Below are positions 4,955 to 5,257 of a stretch of 5,257 nt of DNA, in pieces. The position numbers and the translations under genes are program-made. The notes under the pieces were generated by a model, which saw only the letters and a program-made list of their open reading frames with translations, was not told the origin of the DNA and did not search any database. Source of the stretch: DASUKM01 sp036278735 (lineage in GTDB: Bacteria > Acidobacteriota > Vicinamibacteria > Vicinamibacterales > 2-12-FULL-66-21). The DNA lies in NCBI GenBank assembly GCA_036278735.1, contig DASUKM010000031.1:1-5257 (forward strand). The letters run 5' to 3'. Positions within the stretch are counted from its first letter, which is position 1, and each line of letters begins with the position of its first letter.

Positions 4955-5257
4955 CTACCGTTCTTTGGCGTCCAGCGCCTGCTGCCAGGTTGCGCGGAGA
5001 TGGCGCACGGCGTCCGAGTCTAATTCCGTCCCACCGTAGCGCGACGCGACGAACGACTGCGTGATCTCGGACGGGACGGGCGACCGATAGCGTCGATCCA
5101 GCGCCGGAGCGAAACGCGAAGGCGTGGCGGCCGGCGGGCGATCGAGGCCATCGTCGGCGGCGCGCGCGAGCATGTCCGCATAGAGTCGGCGAATGGCGAC
5201 GGACGATGTCGACACCGGCCGGCGGGCGCGGCGGCCGATGCCATCGAACAGCGCGCG
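4955..5257 (-). CDS. DUF4129-type protein, C-terminal part (5' end outside window)
   Basis: The last 100 codons of a gene entering from the right edge on the minus strand. The frame is open through 5257 (RALFDGIGRRARRPV...), so the GTG at 5215 need not be the start. The pattern IRRLYADMLARAADDGLDRPPAATPSRFAPAL, then EITQSFVASRYGG and a final RHLRATWQQAL helix, resembles the DUF4129 domain: a Tyr in the first helix, G-x-x-R-P-x-x-TP-x-x-F/Y, and a Y/F-x-x-x-RYG segment. In other genomes this domain often ends membrane proteins with an N-terminal multi-pass part or a transglutaminase-like domain, and it commonly lies near MoxR ATPase and DUF58 genes. None of that is visible here. It ends 15 bases from the acyltransferase stop, so the two genes converge and are not co-transcribed. 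Confidence 0.75.
   Translation of the reverse strand, partial: RALFDGIGRRARRPVSTSSVAIRRLYADMLARAADDGLDRPPAATPSRFAPALDRRYRSPVPSEITQSFVASRYGGTELDSDAVRHLRATWQQALDAKER

Noticed and set aside
4936..4958. GTAGC/GCTAC stem joining the two convergent stop codons as a bidirectional terminator
   Set aside because: Only five base pairs with a 13-base loop and no T-tract on either side, so it is too weak to call.

Overview
The window is GC-rich throughout, and its genes have strong G/C preference at third codon positions. It suggests a high-GC bacterium. Three things fit Chloroflexota (for example Dehalococcoidia- or Thermomicrobia-like lineages) best: the Thr/Pro/Ala-rich linker in an exported cupredoxin, a lamin-tail-like exported protein opening with an FHCMRIHAV-type segment, and an intergenic ATTCTTCGC...CAGAAT hairpin. 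This assignment is an inference from style; there is no rRNA or marker gene here to confirm it.

Layout, left to right. (1) The C-terminal end of a GT4-type glycosyltransferase (+) runs in from the left edge and stops at 448. (2) A convergent gap (449-601) holds two inverted repeats, one resembling a dispersed bacterial repeat. (3) A two-gene minus-strand unit (transcribed 2484 to 602) encodes a secreted, C-terminally membrane-anchored lamin-tail-like protein. It is followed, with a 4-base GTGA stop/start overlap, by a TolB-like beta-propeller lipoprotein. (4) A divergent 213-bp intergenic region (2485-2697) carries clear Shine-Dalgarno sites for both flanking genes, a 23-bp-period direct repeat and a palindrome. 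(5) A plus-strand gene (2698-3444) encodes an exported cupredoxin with a complete His/Cys/His/Met copper-ligand set, a long Ser/Thr/Pro/Ala linker and a C-terminal LPSTG-transmembrane-basic tail resembling a sortase sorting signal. (6) A 160-bp gap (3445-3604) contains a perfect 14-bp stem-loop, a third copy of its arm and a plausible sigma70-type promoter. (7) A membrane acyltransferase-3 family protein (3605-4939) follows. (8) Only 15 bases further on, facing it, is the C-terminal end of a DUF4129-type protein that runs off the right edge.

Every complete gene encodes an envelope protein: two surface-anchored proteins, one lipoprotein and one polytopic acyltransferase. The partial glycosyltransferase fits a surface-polysaccharide theme. 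The lamin-tail/TolB pair and the cupredoxin share a divergent control region and could be co-regulated, but no pathway is demonstrated. I do not see a mobile element, CRISPR array, RNA gene or recognisable defence system. The most unusual structures are the triple 11-mer array at 3476-3523 and the sorting-signal-like tail of the cupredoxin.
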